Positions 52,795 through 60,759 of a stretch of DNA of 64,000 bases are shown piece by piece. Both the position numbers and the translations under genes were made by a program. Origin of the DNA: Cytophagaceae bacterium (lineage in GTDB: Bacteria > Bacteroidota > Bacteroidia > Cytophagales > Cyclobacteriaceae); contig CP030886.1 of the NCBI GenBank assembly GCA_006969745.1, positions 2,205,234-2,269,233 on the forward strand, given 5' to 3'. How positions within the stretch are numbered: position 1 is the first letter of the stretch; the number at the start of each line of letters is the position of its first letter. The notes beneath the pieces are model-generated. The model worked only from the letters and a program-made list of their open reading frames with translations. It was not told the origin of the DNA and searched no databases.

Positions 52795-54065
52795 GTTACC
52801 CATGGCCAACAAAATCGTTTGACGAGATTGTGAGTTTTACTCAAATTGGTATTGTCCGTAATGGTAAACAACAGTCAGGAGAAAATCCTTTCCGTTACTT
52901 TAAAATGAACAATATCAAAAATGAGAATGGTCTTCTTGATGGGCAGTATACTCGTGTAGATGCTACACCTGAAGAGGTAGCAAACTATTCACTTAAGAAT
53001 GGTGATTTTCTATTCAATACTCGAAATAGCTTTGAGCTGGTAGGTAAAACATGTTTGTATAAGTCGGAATCAAAGGAAGTTACTCTTTTTAACAATAATA
53101 TTTTAAGAGCACGATTTAAGAATTTTGTCACTCCAGAGTACATAGCTTATGCATTCTCAAGTGAAGAGATCCTTGATGCTCTGGAAAGGATGAAGAGTGG
53201 AACAACCAGTGTTGTTGGGATTTATTATAAGTCCCTTAAAAATTTACAAATCCCCATCCCATCACTCCCCGAACAGCAACAGATCGTTTCTATCCTGGAT
53301 CGGGCGTTTGCCGCCATCTATCAGGCCAAAGCCAACCTGGAGCGTAACATCGAAAATGCAAGGGAACTGTTTCAGAGTAAGCTGGATATCACATTTGATA
53401 ATTTTAGCAAAAAGTTCGAATCCAAGAAGCTGGGTACAATATTGAATACATTGACAGACTACCATGCAAACGGCAGTTATAAAGTATTAAAACAAAATGT
53501 AGAGTTGAAGGATCAGGAAGATTATGCATGGATGGTAAGAAGTACTGACTTTGAAAACAACTTTAATAATGCTTTCAAATACATCGATGAAAATGCTTAC
53601 AACTATTTGAAGAAAAGCAAGATTTTTGGGGGCGAGGTTATCATAAGCAAAATAGGAAATGCAGGTAAGGTCTATTTAATGCCACCTGTTAAAAGACCCT
53701 GTTCTTTAGCAATGAACCTATTTCTCCTACGATTGAATAATGAAGAAATGAGTAGTCGGTTCTTATACTATTACTTAAAATCAACTAAAGGAGAAAAACA
53801 GGTACTGTCTAAGCTTAATGGTACAACGACTAAGACAATCACAAAAGACAGTGTTCGAGATTTAAACATTCCTTACGTAGACGTTAACATCCAAGATAAA
53901 ACTGTAAATGAATTTGAAAAGCTAAATGAAAAGAGTATTCATTTGGAGAGTTCCTATAAACAAAAATTAAATGAACTCGAAGAACTCAAAAAGTCCATTT
54001 TAAAGAGCGCGTTTTCGGGGAAGCTCACAAAGGATTTTCAGGTAGAAAAGGAGGTTACATTATGA
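52791..54065 (+). CDS. hsdS: type I restriction-modification system, specificity subunit
   Basis: 424 residues with the two-target-recognition-domain layout. TRD1 is about 1-150. The central conserved region (about 155-200) contains PSLPEQQQIVSILDRAFAAI and a helical arm. TRD2 is about 205-370 and has AWMVRSTDFENNFN and GEVIISKIGNAGKVYLMPP. The C-terminal conserved helix has LNELEELKKSILKSAFSGKL. HsdS decides the bipartite DNA sequence that is methylated or cut; the target cannot be read from the sequence. It overlaps the next gene by 4 bp. Confidence 0.95.
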   Translation: MSYPWPTKSFDEIVSFTQIGIVRNGKQQSGENPFRYFKMNNIKNENGLLDGQYTRVDATPEEVANYSLKNGDFLFNTRNSFELVGKTCLYKSESKEVTLFNNNILRARFKNFVTPEYIAYAFSSEEILDALERMKSGTTSVVGIYYKSLKNLQIPIPSLPEQQQIVSILDRAFAAIYQAKANLERNIENARELFQSKLDITFDNFSKKFESKKLGTILNTLTDYHANGSYKVLKQNVELKDQEDYAWMVRSTDFENNFNNAFKYIDENAYNYLKKSKIFGGEVIISKIGNAGKVYLMPPVKRPCSLAMNLFLLRLNNEEMSSRFLYYYLKSTKGEKQVLSKLNGTTTKTITKDSVRDLNIPYVDVNIQDKTVNEFEKLNEKSIHLESSYKQKLNELEELKKSILKSAFSGKLTKDFQVEKEVTL

Positions 54066-54826
54066 AAGTATATGTCATGCAATCCTTGCGTAAAAAGGAT
54101 ATGAAAACTGGGGAAATGATGGATGCCTTTTTAGATAAGGAAGGAATAGATCATGTTTTTTATAACATTTCCTCTGAAGATGATTTAGAAAGTGCATTTG
54201 AAGAGATTTCAAAAGACATCAAACAATTAAATACCTCGCCATATATCCATTTTGATTGTCATGCAAATGATGATGGAATAGGAATAATTGGATCAGATGG
54301 TAGTGAAGAGCTTTTTAAATGGGGTAGATTAAGAAATGACCTTCGAGGCTTGTATTTAGAATCACGTAGAAAGTCTGTTATTGCAATGTCATGTTGTGAG
54401 GGATTTAATGCTAGCAAACTAGTTGGCTCCTATAATAAGCCCTGTCCATACGATTTCATATGTGGTACTTTTGAGAAAATAGGATTTCAAGAAAGTTTCG
54501 ATGTGTTCTCTGAATTTTATAAGCAAATTAAAGATGGTCAAGAGCCATATGCAGCTTCGGTTGAAATTAGCAACCGTAAAGTATTTTCTAATGTGAAATT
54601 TATAGGTCTTAATTCTTACACCCTTTTCAATCTTTCAATAGATGGATATATCAAGAAAGAGTTAACCGATGAGAAAATCAAAAAAAGAAAAGAGTATTTA
54701 CTGGGTGAGATAAAGAAGAGTTCTGGATTCGTTAATGAGGATCAAGTAAAATTTATTAATGAAATTCTTTCAGAAGAAGGTCAAAGAAAAATGCTTCAGA
54801 AACACGTAAATACCTTTTTTTCATAA
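54062..54826 (+). CDS. caspase/CHAT-like protease candidate in the RM operon
   Basis: 254 residues. The segment YIHFDCHANDDGIGIIGSDG, a K-W-x-x-L strand-turn, then SRRKSVIAMSCCEGFNASKL has the order of caspase/CHAT folds: catalytic His (here His67) after a beta strand, and catalytic Cys (here Cys111 or Cys112, in SCCEG) at the end of the next one. The typical HG is CHAN here. The C-terminal third is helical and charged. The gene lies between hsdS and hsdR, in AT-rich DNA, with a 4-bp overlap to hsdS. Caspase-like proteins are common effectors of abortive-infection systems, so it may act as a cell-suicide arm. Activity is inferred. Confidence 0.65.
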   Translation: MKVYVMQSLRKKDMKTGEMMDAFLDKEGIDHVFYNISSEDDLESAFEEISKDIKQLNTSPYIHFDCHANDDGIGIIGSDGSEELFKWGRLRNDLRGLYLESRRKSVIAMSCCEGFNASKLVGSYNKPCPYDFICGTFEKIGFQESFDVFSEFYKQIKDGQEPYAASVEISNRKVFSNVKFIGLNSYTLFNLSIDGYIKKELTDEKIKKRKEYLLGEIKKSSGFVNEDQVKFINEILSEEGQRKMLQKHVNTFFS

Positions 54827-54919
54827 ATGGACGAATCCCAAACACAGCGCGAACCCATTACTCCTGCCATCCAAGCATCAGGATGGAGTCTCTGCAAGAG
54901 ATTCTTAAGTGGAATTTAA
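54827..54919 (+). pseudogene. broken copy of the hsdR 5' end
   Basis: Starts with an ATG directly after the protease gene stop and reads MDESQTQREPITPAIQASGW. The real HsdR starts MNESQTQLELITPAIQAAGW. About 20 codons align with few changes; then a one-base deletion shifts the frame, and the remnant ends at a TAA (54917-54919) 3 bp before the KAP gene. It appears to be what remains of an older hsdR that sat directly after the protease gene, before the KAP gene and the present hsdR arrived. Confidence 0.88.
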
Positions 54920-54922
54920 AAA

Positions 54923-56314
54923 ATGAAAGTCCGTCACCACGATATCGAAATTCCAAAAGACAACCCTTTTGAGCACTGCAAGCTCAATCGAAGACCTTAT
55001 GCAGAGGTTTTAGCAGATATCGTATCAACCTATGCAGAGGGGTTTGTTTTGGCTGTGAATAATCCATGGGGAACTGGCAAGACCACATTCATGAAGATGT
55101 GGGAGCAGCACTTAAAAAATCAGGATTTCAAGACACTTTATTTCAATGCCTGGGAAAATGATTTTGAGCCTGATGTACTGGTGGCTCTTATCTCTGAGTT
55201 GGAAGAGTTGAGTTCAGAGAAAACCAAAGAATCATTTGGTGAAATAGTAAAAAAGGCTGGAGGATTAGCTACTCAAGTTGGGCAAGCTTTTTTAAAGAAA
55301 TTTGTTGAGAGACAAATTGGGGATGAGGCTCTGGAAGACATTGCAAATGGAATGATCGATGAGGGCGCTAAAGGACTAAGGGCTCATATAGACTCGTATA
55401 AGAAGCGAAAAGAAGGACTAGAAGGTTTTAGGGAAAAGCTTTATGAGTTCGTTGAGAAGGCATCACCAGATAAACCAGTAGTTTTTATTATTGACGAGTT
55501 GGATCGATGCAGACCTAGTTACGCAGTTGAAGTATTGGAGGAGATTAAACACGTTTTTTCGGTAAGAGGAATTGTTTTTGTCCTTTCGATCGATAAAGAG
55601 CAATTAGGACATGCAGTTCGTGGAGCTTATGGAAGTGATCAAATTGACGCAGATGAGTACCTGAAACGGTTTATTGATTTAGAGTATCAGATGCCTAAAC
55701 CCTCAATACCTCAGTTTGTCAAATATTTATTCGCATACTACGGATATAGTGACTTTTTAGGATCACAAATGCGTCAATCAAACCAAGCTCTCTATCATGA
55801 GGGACAGACATTGTTGCAGTTAGCATCGGACTTGTTTGAAATTAATGAGTTGACACTGAGGCAAATCGAAAAAATAATGTGCCATTTGAGATTAGTCCTT
55901 GAGTCTCACGGTGAGTATGACAATCTGTATCCTGGACCCATTCTTTTTCTAATTTTCTGGAAACATTTAGACGAGGAAAACTATAAATTAATATCTACAT
56001 CCTCCATTTCGTTAAAGGACTTAAACAGCAAAATTGAGCAACTTATTTTTAAAAGGAGGGAAGTTCCTCGGAGGGACTATTATTTGCAAGCTCAGTCACA
56101 GATACTTGCTTTCTACAGCCACTTTAGAAAAACAAAGTTTTCTGACTCTGAGCTATTTGAAGATGACAATGATGGGAATAAAACTCTTAGTATATCTACT
56201 AAGTTCGATTATTTGTTGCTTCAAGAGAGTGTCATCAATACTTTGAATTTTCATTATAGTATTAGTCTAGGTCAAATAATTGACAAGATTGATATGCTTG
56301 AACCGATTGATTAA
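54923..56314 (+). CDS. KAP family P-loop NTPase
   Basis: 463 residues. Walker A is NPWGTGKTTF at 47-56, Walker B is VVFIIDELDRCRP at about 186-198, both typical of KAP NTPases, and YFNAWENDFEPDVLVALI between them is the family's conserved inserted block. EYLKRFIDLEYQMPKP follows. KAP proteins are STAND-like ATPases found in phage-defence operons, such as those with membrane or nuclease partners. No membrane helices are obvious here, although many KAP proteins have them. The flanks (hsdR remnant before it, hsdR after it) show it was inserted into the RM operon. Confidence 0.9.
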   Translation: MKVRHHDIEIPKDNPFEHCKLNRRPYAEVLADIVSTYAEGFVLAVNNPWGTGKTTFMKMWEQHLKNQDFKTLYFNAWENDFEPDVLVALISELEELSSEKTKESFGEIVKKAGGLATQVGQAFLKKFVERQIGDEALEDIANGMIDEGAKGLRAHIDSYKKRKEGLEGFREKLYEFVEKASPDKPVVFIIDELDRCRPSYAVEVLEEIKHVFSVRGIVFVLSIDKEQLGHAVRGAYGSDQIDADEYLKRFIDLEYQMPKPSIPQFVKYLFAYYGYSDFLGSQMRQSNQALYHEGQTLLQLASDLFEINELTLRQIEKIMCHLRLVLESHGEYDNLYPGPILFLIFWKHLDEENYKLISTSSISLKDLNSKIEQLIFKRREVPRRDYYLQAQSQILAFYSHFRKTKFSDSELFEDDNDGNKTLSISTKFDYLLLQESVINTLNFHYSISLGQIIDKIDMLEPID

Positions 56315-56317
56315 AAA

Positions 56318-58699
56318 ATGAACGAATCTCAAACACAGCTCGAACTCATTACTCCTGCCATCCAGGCAGCAGGGTGGGGGTCTGTGGAAGGGAGTCGGAT
56401 CATGGTTGAGTATAACATCAATCAAGGCCGTCTTATTGGGCATGGTAAGCGAGAAAAGCCACTCAAGGCTGATTACATCCTAGTCTACCGCAATCGAAGG
56501 CTAGCGGTGATAGAAGCTAAGAAGAGAGACCTGCACTATACGGAGGGATTAGCTCAGGCTAAGGACTATGCGGAGCGCTTAGACATCCGCTACACATATG
56601 CCACCAACGGTCAGAAAATCTACCAGGTGGATATGGAGGAAGGGAAAGAAGGCGATGTGGATCGCTATCCTTCTCCTGAAGAACTCTGGGAGATGACCTA
56701 TCCTTCGCCTGTCACGGTCGAAGCAAAAGATGAAAGAAGTTGGAAGGATCGTTTTGATGAGGTACCATTTGCCTTGTTTCAGGGTAAGTATGAGCCTCGT
56801 TACTTTCAGCGCAATGCCATTATGCGTGTGCTGGATCAGATGGCGAATAAAGCACCACGATTGCTACTGACCATGGCTACCGGAACAGGAAAGACTGCCA
56901 CTGCTTTCCATATCTGTTGGAAGCTCTTTCATGCCAAGTGGAACCTCCAGAGAGATGCCAATCGGAGGCCTAGAATTCTGTTTTTGGCTGACAGGAACAT
57001 CTTAGCAAATCAGGCTTTCAATGCCTTTAATGCCTTTGATGAAGATGCACTAGTGCGAATTAGTCCGAAAGACATTAAGAAGAAAGGACGTGTGCCTAAG
57101 AACGGAAGCATCTTCTTTACCATTTTTCAAACCTTCATGTCCGGTCCAGATGATTCGCCTTACTTCGGAGAATACTCAAGAGACTTCTTTGATTTCATCA
57201 TCATCGATGAGTGTCACCGTGGAGGGGCTAATGATGAAAGTAGCTGGAGGGCTATTATGGAGTATTTCAGTCCAGCAGTCCAACTAGGGCTAACAGCAAC
57301 TCCTAAGCGAGATGTAAACAAGGATACGTACAAATACTTTGGAAAGCCGATCTATACCTATTCTCTAAAAGATGGTATTAATGATGGATTCCTGACCCCA
57401 TTCAAGATGGTGGAAGTGAAGACCACCATTGATGAATACCAATACACCGATGATGATGAGGTCATCTCAGGAGAAATCGAGGAGGGAAGAACTTATAAGG
57501 AAGAAGATTTCAATCGGATCATTGAAATCAAAGAGCGGGAAGCTTACCGGGTGAAACTCTTCATGGATAAGATCAATCAGCAGCAAAAGACGCTGGTATT
57601 CTGTGCAACGCAAGATCATGCAGCTGCTGTGAGGGATTTGATTAATCAATATTCGAAGAGTAAGAATCCATTGTATAGCGTTCGGGTCACAGCTAATGAC
57701 GGAGCGAAGGGGGAGGAATACCTGAAGTATTTCCAGGATAATGAACGTAATATTCCTACGATCCTGACCACTTCACAAAAATTAAGTACAGGAGTAGATG
57801 CACCTGAAGTGAGAAACATTGTGCTCTTGCGTAAGGTCAACAGCATGGTGGAGTTTAAGCAGATTGTTGGAAGGGGAACCCGTCTGTTTGATGGGAAAGA
57901 CTACTTCACCATCTATGATTTTGTAAATGCTCATGAGCACTTCAACGATCCCGAGTGGGACGGTGAGCCTATTGATCCGGGTGATCCGAGAGTACCAAGG
58001 CCTACTTATCCGTGTGATGTATGTGGGAATGATCCGTGTACTTGTCTAAAAGAACCTGAACCTCCATGTGATGTATGTGGTTGTGATCCATGTATATGTG
58101 AAAACCCGCCCACACCAAAAAGGACAGTTGTTAAGCTTGGGGCTGGTAAAGTGAGAGAGATAGACAGCATGGTGAAAACTACCTTCTGGAGTCCTGAAGG
58201 CAAACCCATCTCATCTACTCAATTCATTCAGAATCTATTTGGGGATATTCCAAGCTTCTTCAAGAATGAAGAGGAGCTTAGGAAGATTTGGAGCGTACCT
58301 GACACACGTAAGAAATTATTGGATGAGCTAAGCGAGAAAGGATATTCCATGGCTCAACTTGAGGAATTGAGCAAGATCATTCACGGTGAAGATTCTGACC
58401 TGTATGATGTTTTGAGCTTCATTGCCTACCATAAAGAATTGGTCCCTCGTCTTGAGCGTGCTGAAAAAGCGCGCATTCGTTTTGATAGCTATAATCCATC
58501 TCAGCAAGAGTTCCTAAACTTCGTTTTGGATCAATATGTCAAGGAGGGTGTCGAAGAGCTCTCAGAGGAAAAGCTAGGTCCATTATTGACTTTGAAGTAC
58601 AATGCTCTAGCAGATGCCCAGGAGAAGCTAGGAGACATCCCATCCATTCGTGAGACATTCATCGGATTTCAGGAGTATCTATACAATGAAGGGGCCTGA
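56318..58699 (+). CDS. hsdR: type I restriction enzyme, R subunit (helicase-nuclease)
   Basis: 793 residues. The N-terminal nuclease domain has ADYILVYRNRRLAVIEAKKR with Asp52, Glu66 and Lys68 of the PD-(D/E)xK site. The motor domain has Walker A ATGTGKTATA at about 187-196, DEAD-type DECH at about 297-300, and SKLSTGVDAPE-like and QIVGRGTRLF motifs IV-VI. ATP-driven DNA translocation precedes cutting. An unusual Cys-rich stretch at about 565-595 has two near-copies of PCDVCGNDPCTC. Length is a bit shorter than classic HsdR (about 1000), fitting the EcoKI-like short subtype found in Bacteroidota. KAP ends 3 bp upstream. Confidence 0.95.
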   Translation: MNESQTQLELITPAIQAAGWGSVEGSRIMVEYNINQGRLIGHGKREKPLKADYILVYRNRRLAVIEAKKRDLHYTEGLAQAKDYAERLDIRYTYATNGQKIYQVDMEEGKEGDVDRYPSPEELWEMTYPSPVTVEAKDERSWKDRFDEVPFALFQGKYEPRYFQRNAIMRVLDQMANKAPRLLLTMATGTGKTATAFHICWKLFHAKWNLQRDANRRPRILFLADRNILANQAFNAFNAFDEDALVRISPKDIKKKGRVPKNGSIFFTIFQTFMSGPDDSPYFGEYSRDFFDFIIIDECHRGGANDESSWRAIMEYFSPAVQLGLTATPKRDVNKDTYKYFGKPIYTYSLKDGINDGFLTPFKMVEVKTTIDEYQYTDDDEVISGEIEEGRTYKEEDFNRIIEIKEREAYRVKLFMDKINQQQKTLVFCATQDHAAAVRDLINQYSKSKNPLYSVRVTANDGAKGEEYLKYFQDNERNIPTILTTSQKLSTGVDAPEVRNIVLLRKVNSMVEFKQIVGRGTRLFDGKDYFTIYDFVNAHEHFNDPEWDGEPIDPGDPRVPRPTYPCDVCGNDPCTCLKEPEPPCDVCGCDPCICENPPTPKRTVVKLGAGKVREIDSMVKTTFWSPEGKPISSTQFIQNLFGDIPSFFKNEEELRKIWSVPDTRKKLLDELSEKGYSMAQLEELSKIIHGEDSDLYDVLSFIAYHKELVPRLERAEKARIRFDSYNPSQQEFLNFVLDQYVKEGVEELSEEKLGPLLTLKYNALADAQEKLGDIPSIRETFIGFQEYLYNEGA

Positions 58700-58716
58700 A
58701 ACAAACAATTTTTTGT

Positions 58717-58956
58717 CTACACCTTCTTCACCTTCTGCTGCCCGGTAATCGCGTCGATCATCTTTACGTAGCTAACCTTTTTTCCGGAATGTTGGGAGAC
58801 GTAGAAATACTGTAGGCCTTCCAGCTCCACGGTGCATTGGCCCAGCTCATAGCGGTGAGCGATCACCTCGTCGCCTTCCAGGATCTGAACACCTTCTTCG
58901 TCAAGAATTTCAGGCGGAAGTTTTTCTTTGGGTTTCTTTTTGAATAATCCGAACAT
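58717..58956 (-). CDS. small protein of unknown function
   Basis: 79 residues starting MFGLFKKKPKEKLPPEILDE. The basic KKKPKEK start resembles those of the Lacal_2735-type small proteins, but the body (VIAHRYELGQCTVELEGLQY, then FYVSQHSGKKVSYVKMIDAI) is beta-rich and different. No signal peptide. It converges on hsdR with an 17-bp gap and marks the end of the defence island. Confidence 0.65.
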   Translation of the reverse strand: MFGLFKKKPKEKLPPEILDEEGVQILEGDEVIAHRYELGQCTVELEGLQYFYVSQHSGKKVSYVKMIDAITGQQKVKKV

Positions 58957-58993
58957 CTTCTATGCGGTTGAAGCGTGCAATACTATAGAGGAA

Positions 58994-59053
58994 TAGTTAA
59001 TTAGTGAATAGTTGATTAGGGAAATAGTAATTAGTGAATCAGTTAATTAGTGG
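58994..59053. repeat. four short tandem units near tagttaattagtgaa
   Basis: Units begin at 58994, 59009, 59025 and 59040: tagttaattagtgaa, tagttgattagggaa, tagtaattagtgaa and cagttaattagtgg. The spacing is 14-16 bp. It lies between two minus-strand genes and is AT-rich. It could be a protein-binding array or simple sequence slippage. Confidence 0.5.
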
Positions 59054-59101
59054 TTCGGTAACAAGTGACTATTTAACTAGTCTACCATTTACTAATAACT
59101 A

Positions 59102-59908
59102 CTATACATTTCCAACCACTTGCATGGTCTCGAGCGAAGGGTTTTCGCTGCCACCGCGAGGTTCGATAGTCACGGCGAAGGCTGCCGCATTCGGGCCTAT
59201 GTTTTTCATTTGCACCAGGAAGTTGGAGCCGTTCGGGTCGAAGACGCCCGCATCTACAGGCTTGCCATCAATAATTGCCCAAAGCTGGTACTGCTGGTCT
59301 TGAGAAAGTGCTTTAAGATTCTGGATGCTGAGATATACATCCGCTGTAGCCTCATTCCAGTACACCGTGGCTTGAGATTCCGGCGAATTGTCCGTGCCGT
59401 TCATAACCACACGCTTATAAGCGGTATTGTTCATGATGGCCACCGCATTTTGGATGTCATCCAACTGCTGATTCACCTGATTGTAGTTGTCCGCAAATTG
59501 CTCATTCTGTGCTATGAGTGATGCCAATCTGTCTTCTGCCGATTGCCACTTGTACCAGTAATTGAACGCCATAATGGCCGATCCGAGTGCAACGATGAGT
59601 GAAGCAGCTGCTGCAAATCTGAGCATACCAAACGAACCTTCAGGCTTCATCTCTACCACGGGGGTTGCCTTCTCAGCTGCCGGGGCTGAGGCTACTTGTG
59701 CCATCAGTTTGTCTTTGATATCTGCAGGAGGTGTCACGGCTGTGGCAAAGGCGAGGGATTCCATAGATAGCTCAATCTTTTCCAGCTCCTTGCGGATTTC
59801 CGGATGAGCTGTAGCCATCGTCTCTACCTCTGTGCGCTCAGCTGGAGACAGCTGATCCATCACATAGGCTTCTAAGATGCCGGACGATATGTATTCTTCT
59901 ATGTTCAC
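59102..59908 (-). CDS. RskA-like anti-sigma factor
   Basis: 268 residues with a cytoplasmic N-terminal domain (MNIEEYISSGILEAYVMDQL through about 70), one membrane helix at about 96-117, a coiled stretch, and a periplasmic RskA-type domain ending LVQMKNIGPNAAAFAVTIEP. The N-terminus lacks the HxxxCxxC zinc motif of ZAS-type anti-sigma factors. It is encoded directly after the sigma factor (4-bp overlap), so it should hold that factor inactive until an envelope signal leads to its cleavage. Confidence 0.9.
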   Translation of the reverse strand: MNIEEYISSGILEAYVMDQLSPAERTEVETMATAHPEIRKELEKIELSMESLAFATAVTPPADIKDKLMAQVASAPAAEKATPVVEMKPEGSFGMLRFAAAASLIVALGSAIMAFNYWYKWQSAEDRLASLIAQNEQFADNYNQVNQQLDDIQNAVAIMNNTAYKRVVMNGTDNSPESQATVYWNEATADVYLSIQNLKALSQDQQYQLWAIIDGKPVDAGVFDPNGSNFLVQMKNIGPNAAAFAVTIEPRGGSENPSLETMQVVGNV

Positions 59909-60459
59909 TCTACTTGCAATACGTTTCTCATGTTCTTCAATCCCATTCTTAGGCGCGTTTTTACCGTGCCAAGCGGAATGTCAAATTCCTCTGAAATCTC
60001 TGATTGGGTATAGCCTTTAAAGTACACCATCTCCAGGATGAATCTTTCTTCATCGCGAAGAGAGCTCAGCGTTTCTTTCAAACCAATCCCATCTATGCTG
60101 AGATGGTTTAAATGGTCACGCTCTATTCCAGATACGTAAGTTTCTAAGGTATCGGTTTTCCCCACCTTCTTCATCTCTTTCGAGCGGAGCTTATCGATCG
60201 CTAAATTACGGCTGATATTTACCATCCAGGTAAAGAACCGTCCTTTTGATGAGTCGTATTGATCAATTTTATCCCAAAACTTCATGAAAGCGTCTTGTAG
60301 CACCTCTTGTGCCACATCCACATCATTGACTATCCGTGAGATTGATCCATAAATCGCTGCAGAATAATTGTCGTACAGATAGCTAAATGCGTCCGCCTCT
60401 CTCGCTTTCATTTGAGCGACAAGTTGATCCTGGTCGATTTGGTAATTAGGCAGGCCCAC
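59905..60459 (-). CDS. ECF-type RNA polymerase sigma factor (SigK/SigL-like)
   Basis: 184 residues with region 2 (ADAFSYLYDNYSAAIYGSIS through QDAFMKFWDKIDQY and GRFFTWMVNISRNLAIDKLR) and region 4 (LSSLRDEERFILEMVYFKGY, then TQSEISEEFDIPLGTVKTRL). Region 3 is absent, as usual for ECF factors. It starts alternative transcription programmes in response to envelope stress. The paired RskA-like gene follows. The divergent TonB receptor 300 bp away may be one target. Confidence 0.94.
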   Translation of the reverse strand: MGLPNYQIDQDQLVAQMKAREADAFSYLYDNYSAAIYGSISRIVNDVDVAQEVLQDAFMKFWDKIDQYDSSKGRFFTWMVNISRNLAIDKLRSKEMKKVGKTDTLETYVSGIERDHLNHLSIDGIGLKETLSSLRDEERFILEMVYFKGYTQSEISEEFDIPLGTVKTRLRMGLKNMRNVLQVE

Positions 60460-60759
60460 AGTTTTTAACTATTACTAAAGCAAAATTATCAATTATTGAC
60501 GTTCTCTTGCTTTACCCACATCTAAATTTCAATGGACATGCATCATTTGTCAGCTGGCAAGCAATAGAGTTAGAATAGACCATATCTATGGTCTATTCGG
60601 ACTTACGTAGCGTGGGTTGGTTTTGGATTTCATGGGATCATATTTTTTTATCGTCGTTCCGGAAATGATGAATGGAAGCAGCAGACTTAAAAATCCAGTC
60701 GAGCATTTTCACCCGTATGTTAGAGCAATTATTGATTTAGAATCAGCATCTAATAGCTT
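60460..60759. promoter_or_regulatory. divergent region between sigma factor and TonB receptor, with long palindrome
   Basis: No gene is seen in these 300 bp. On the minus strand, TAATTTTG (60488-60481) fits the -7 box TAnnTTTG and lies 21 bp before the sigma factor ATG. At 60573-60598 there is a perfect 12-bp inverted repeat with a 2-base centre: gaatagaccata-tc-tatggtctattc. It sits about 160 bp from the receptor start and 115 bp from the sigma start, suitable for a repressor or activator controlling either side. Confidence 0.6.
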
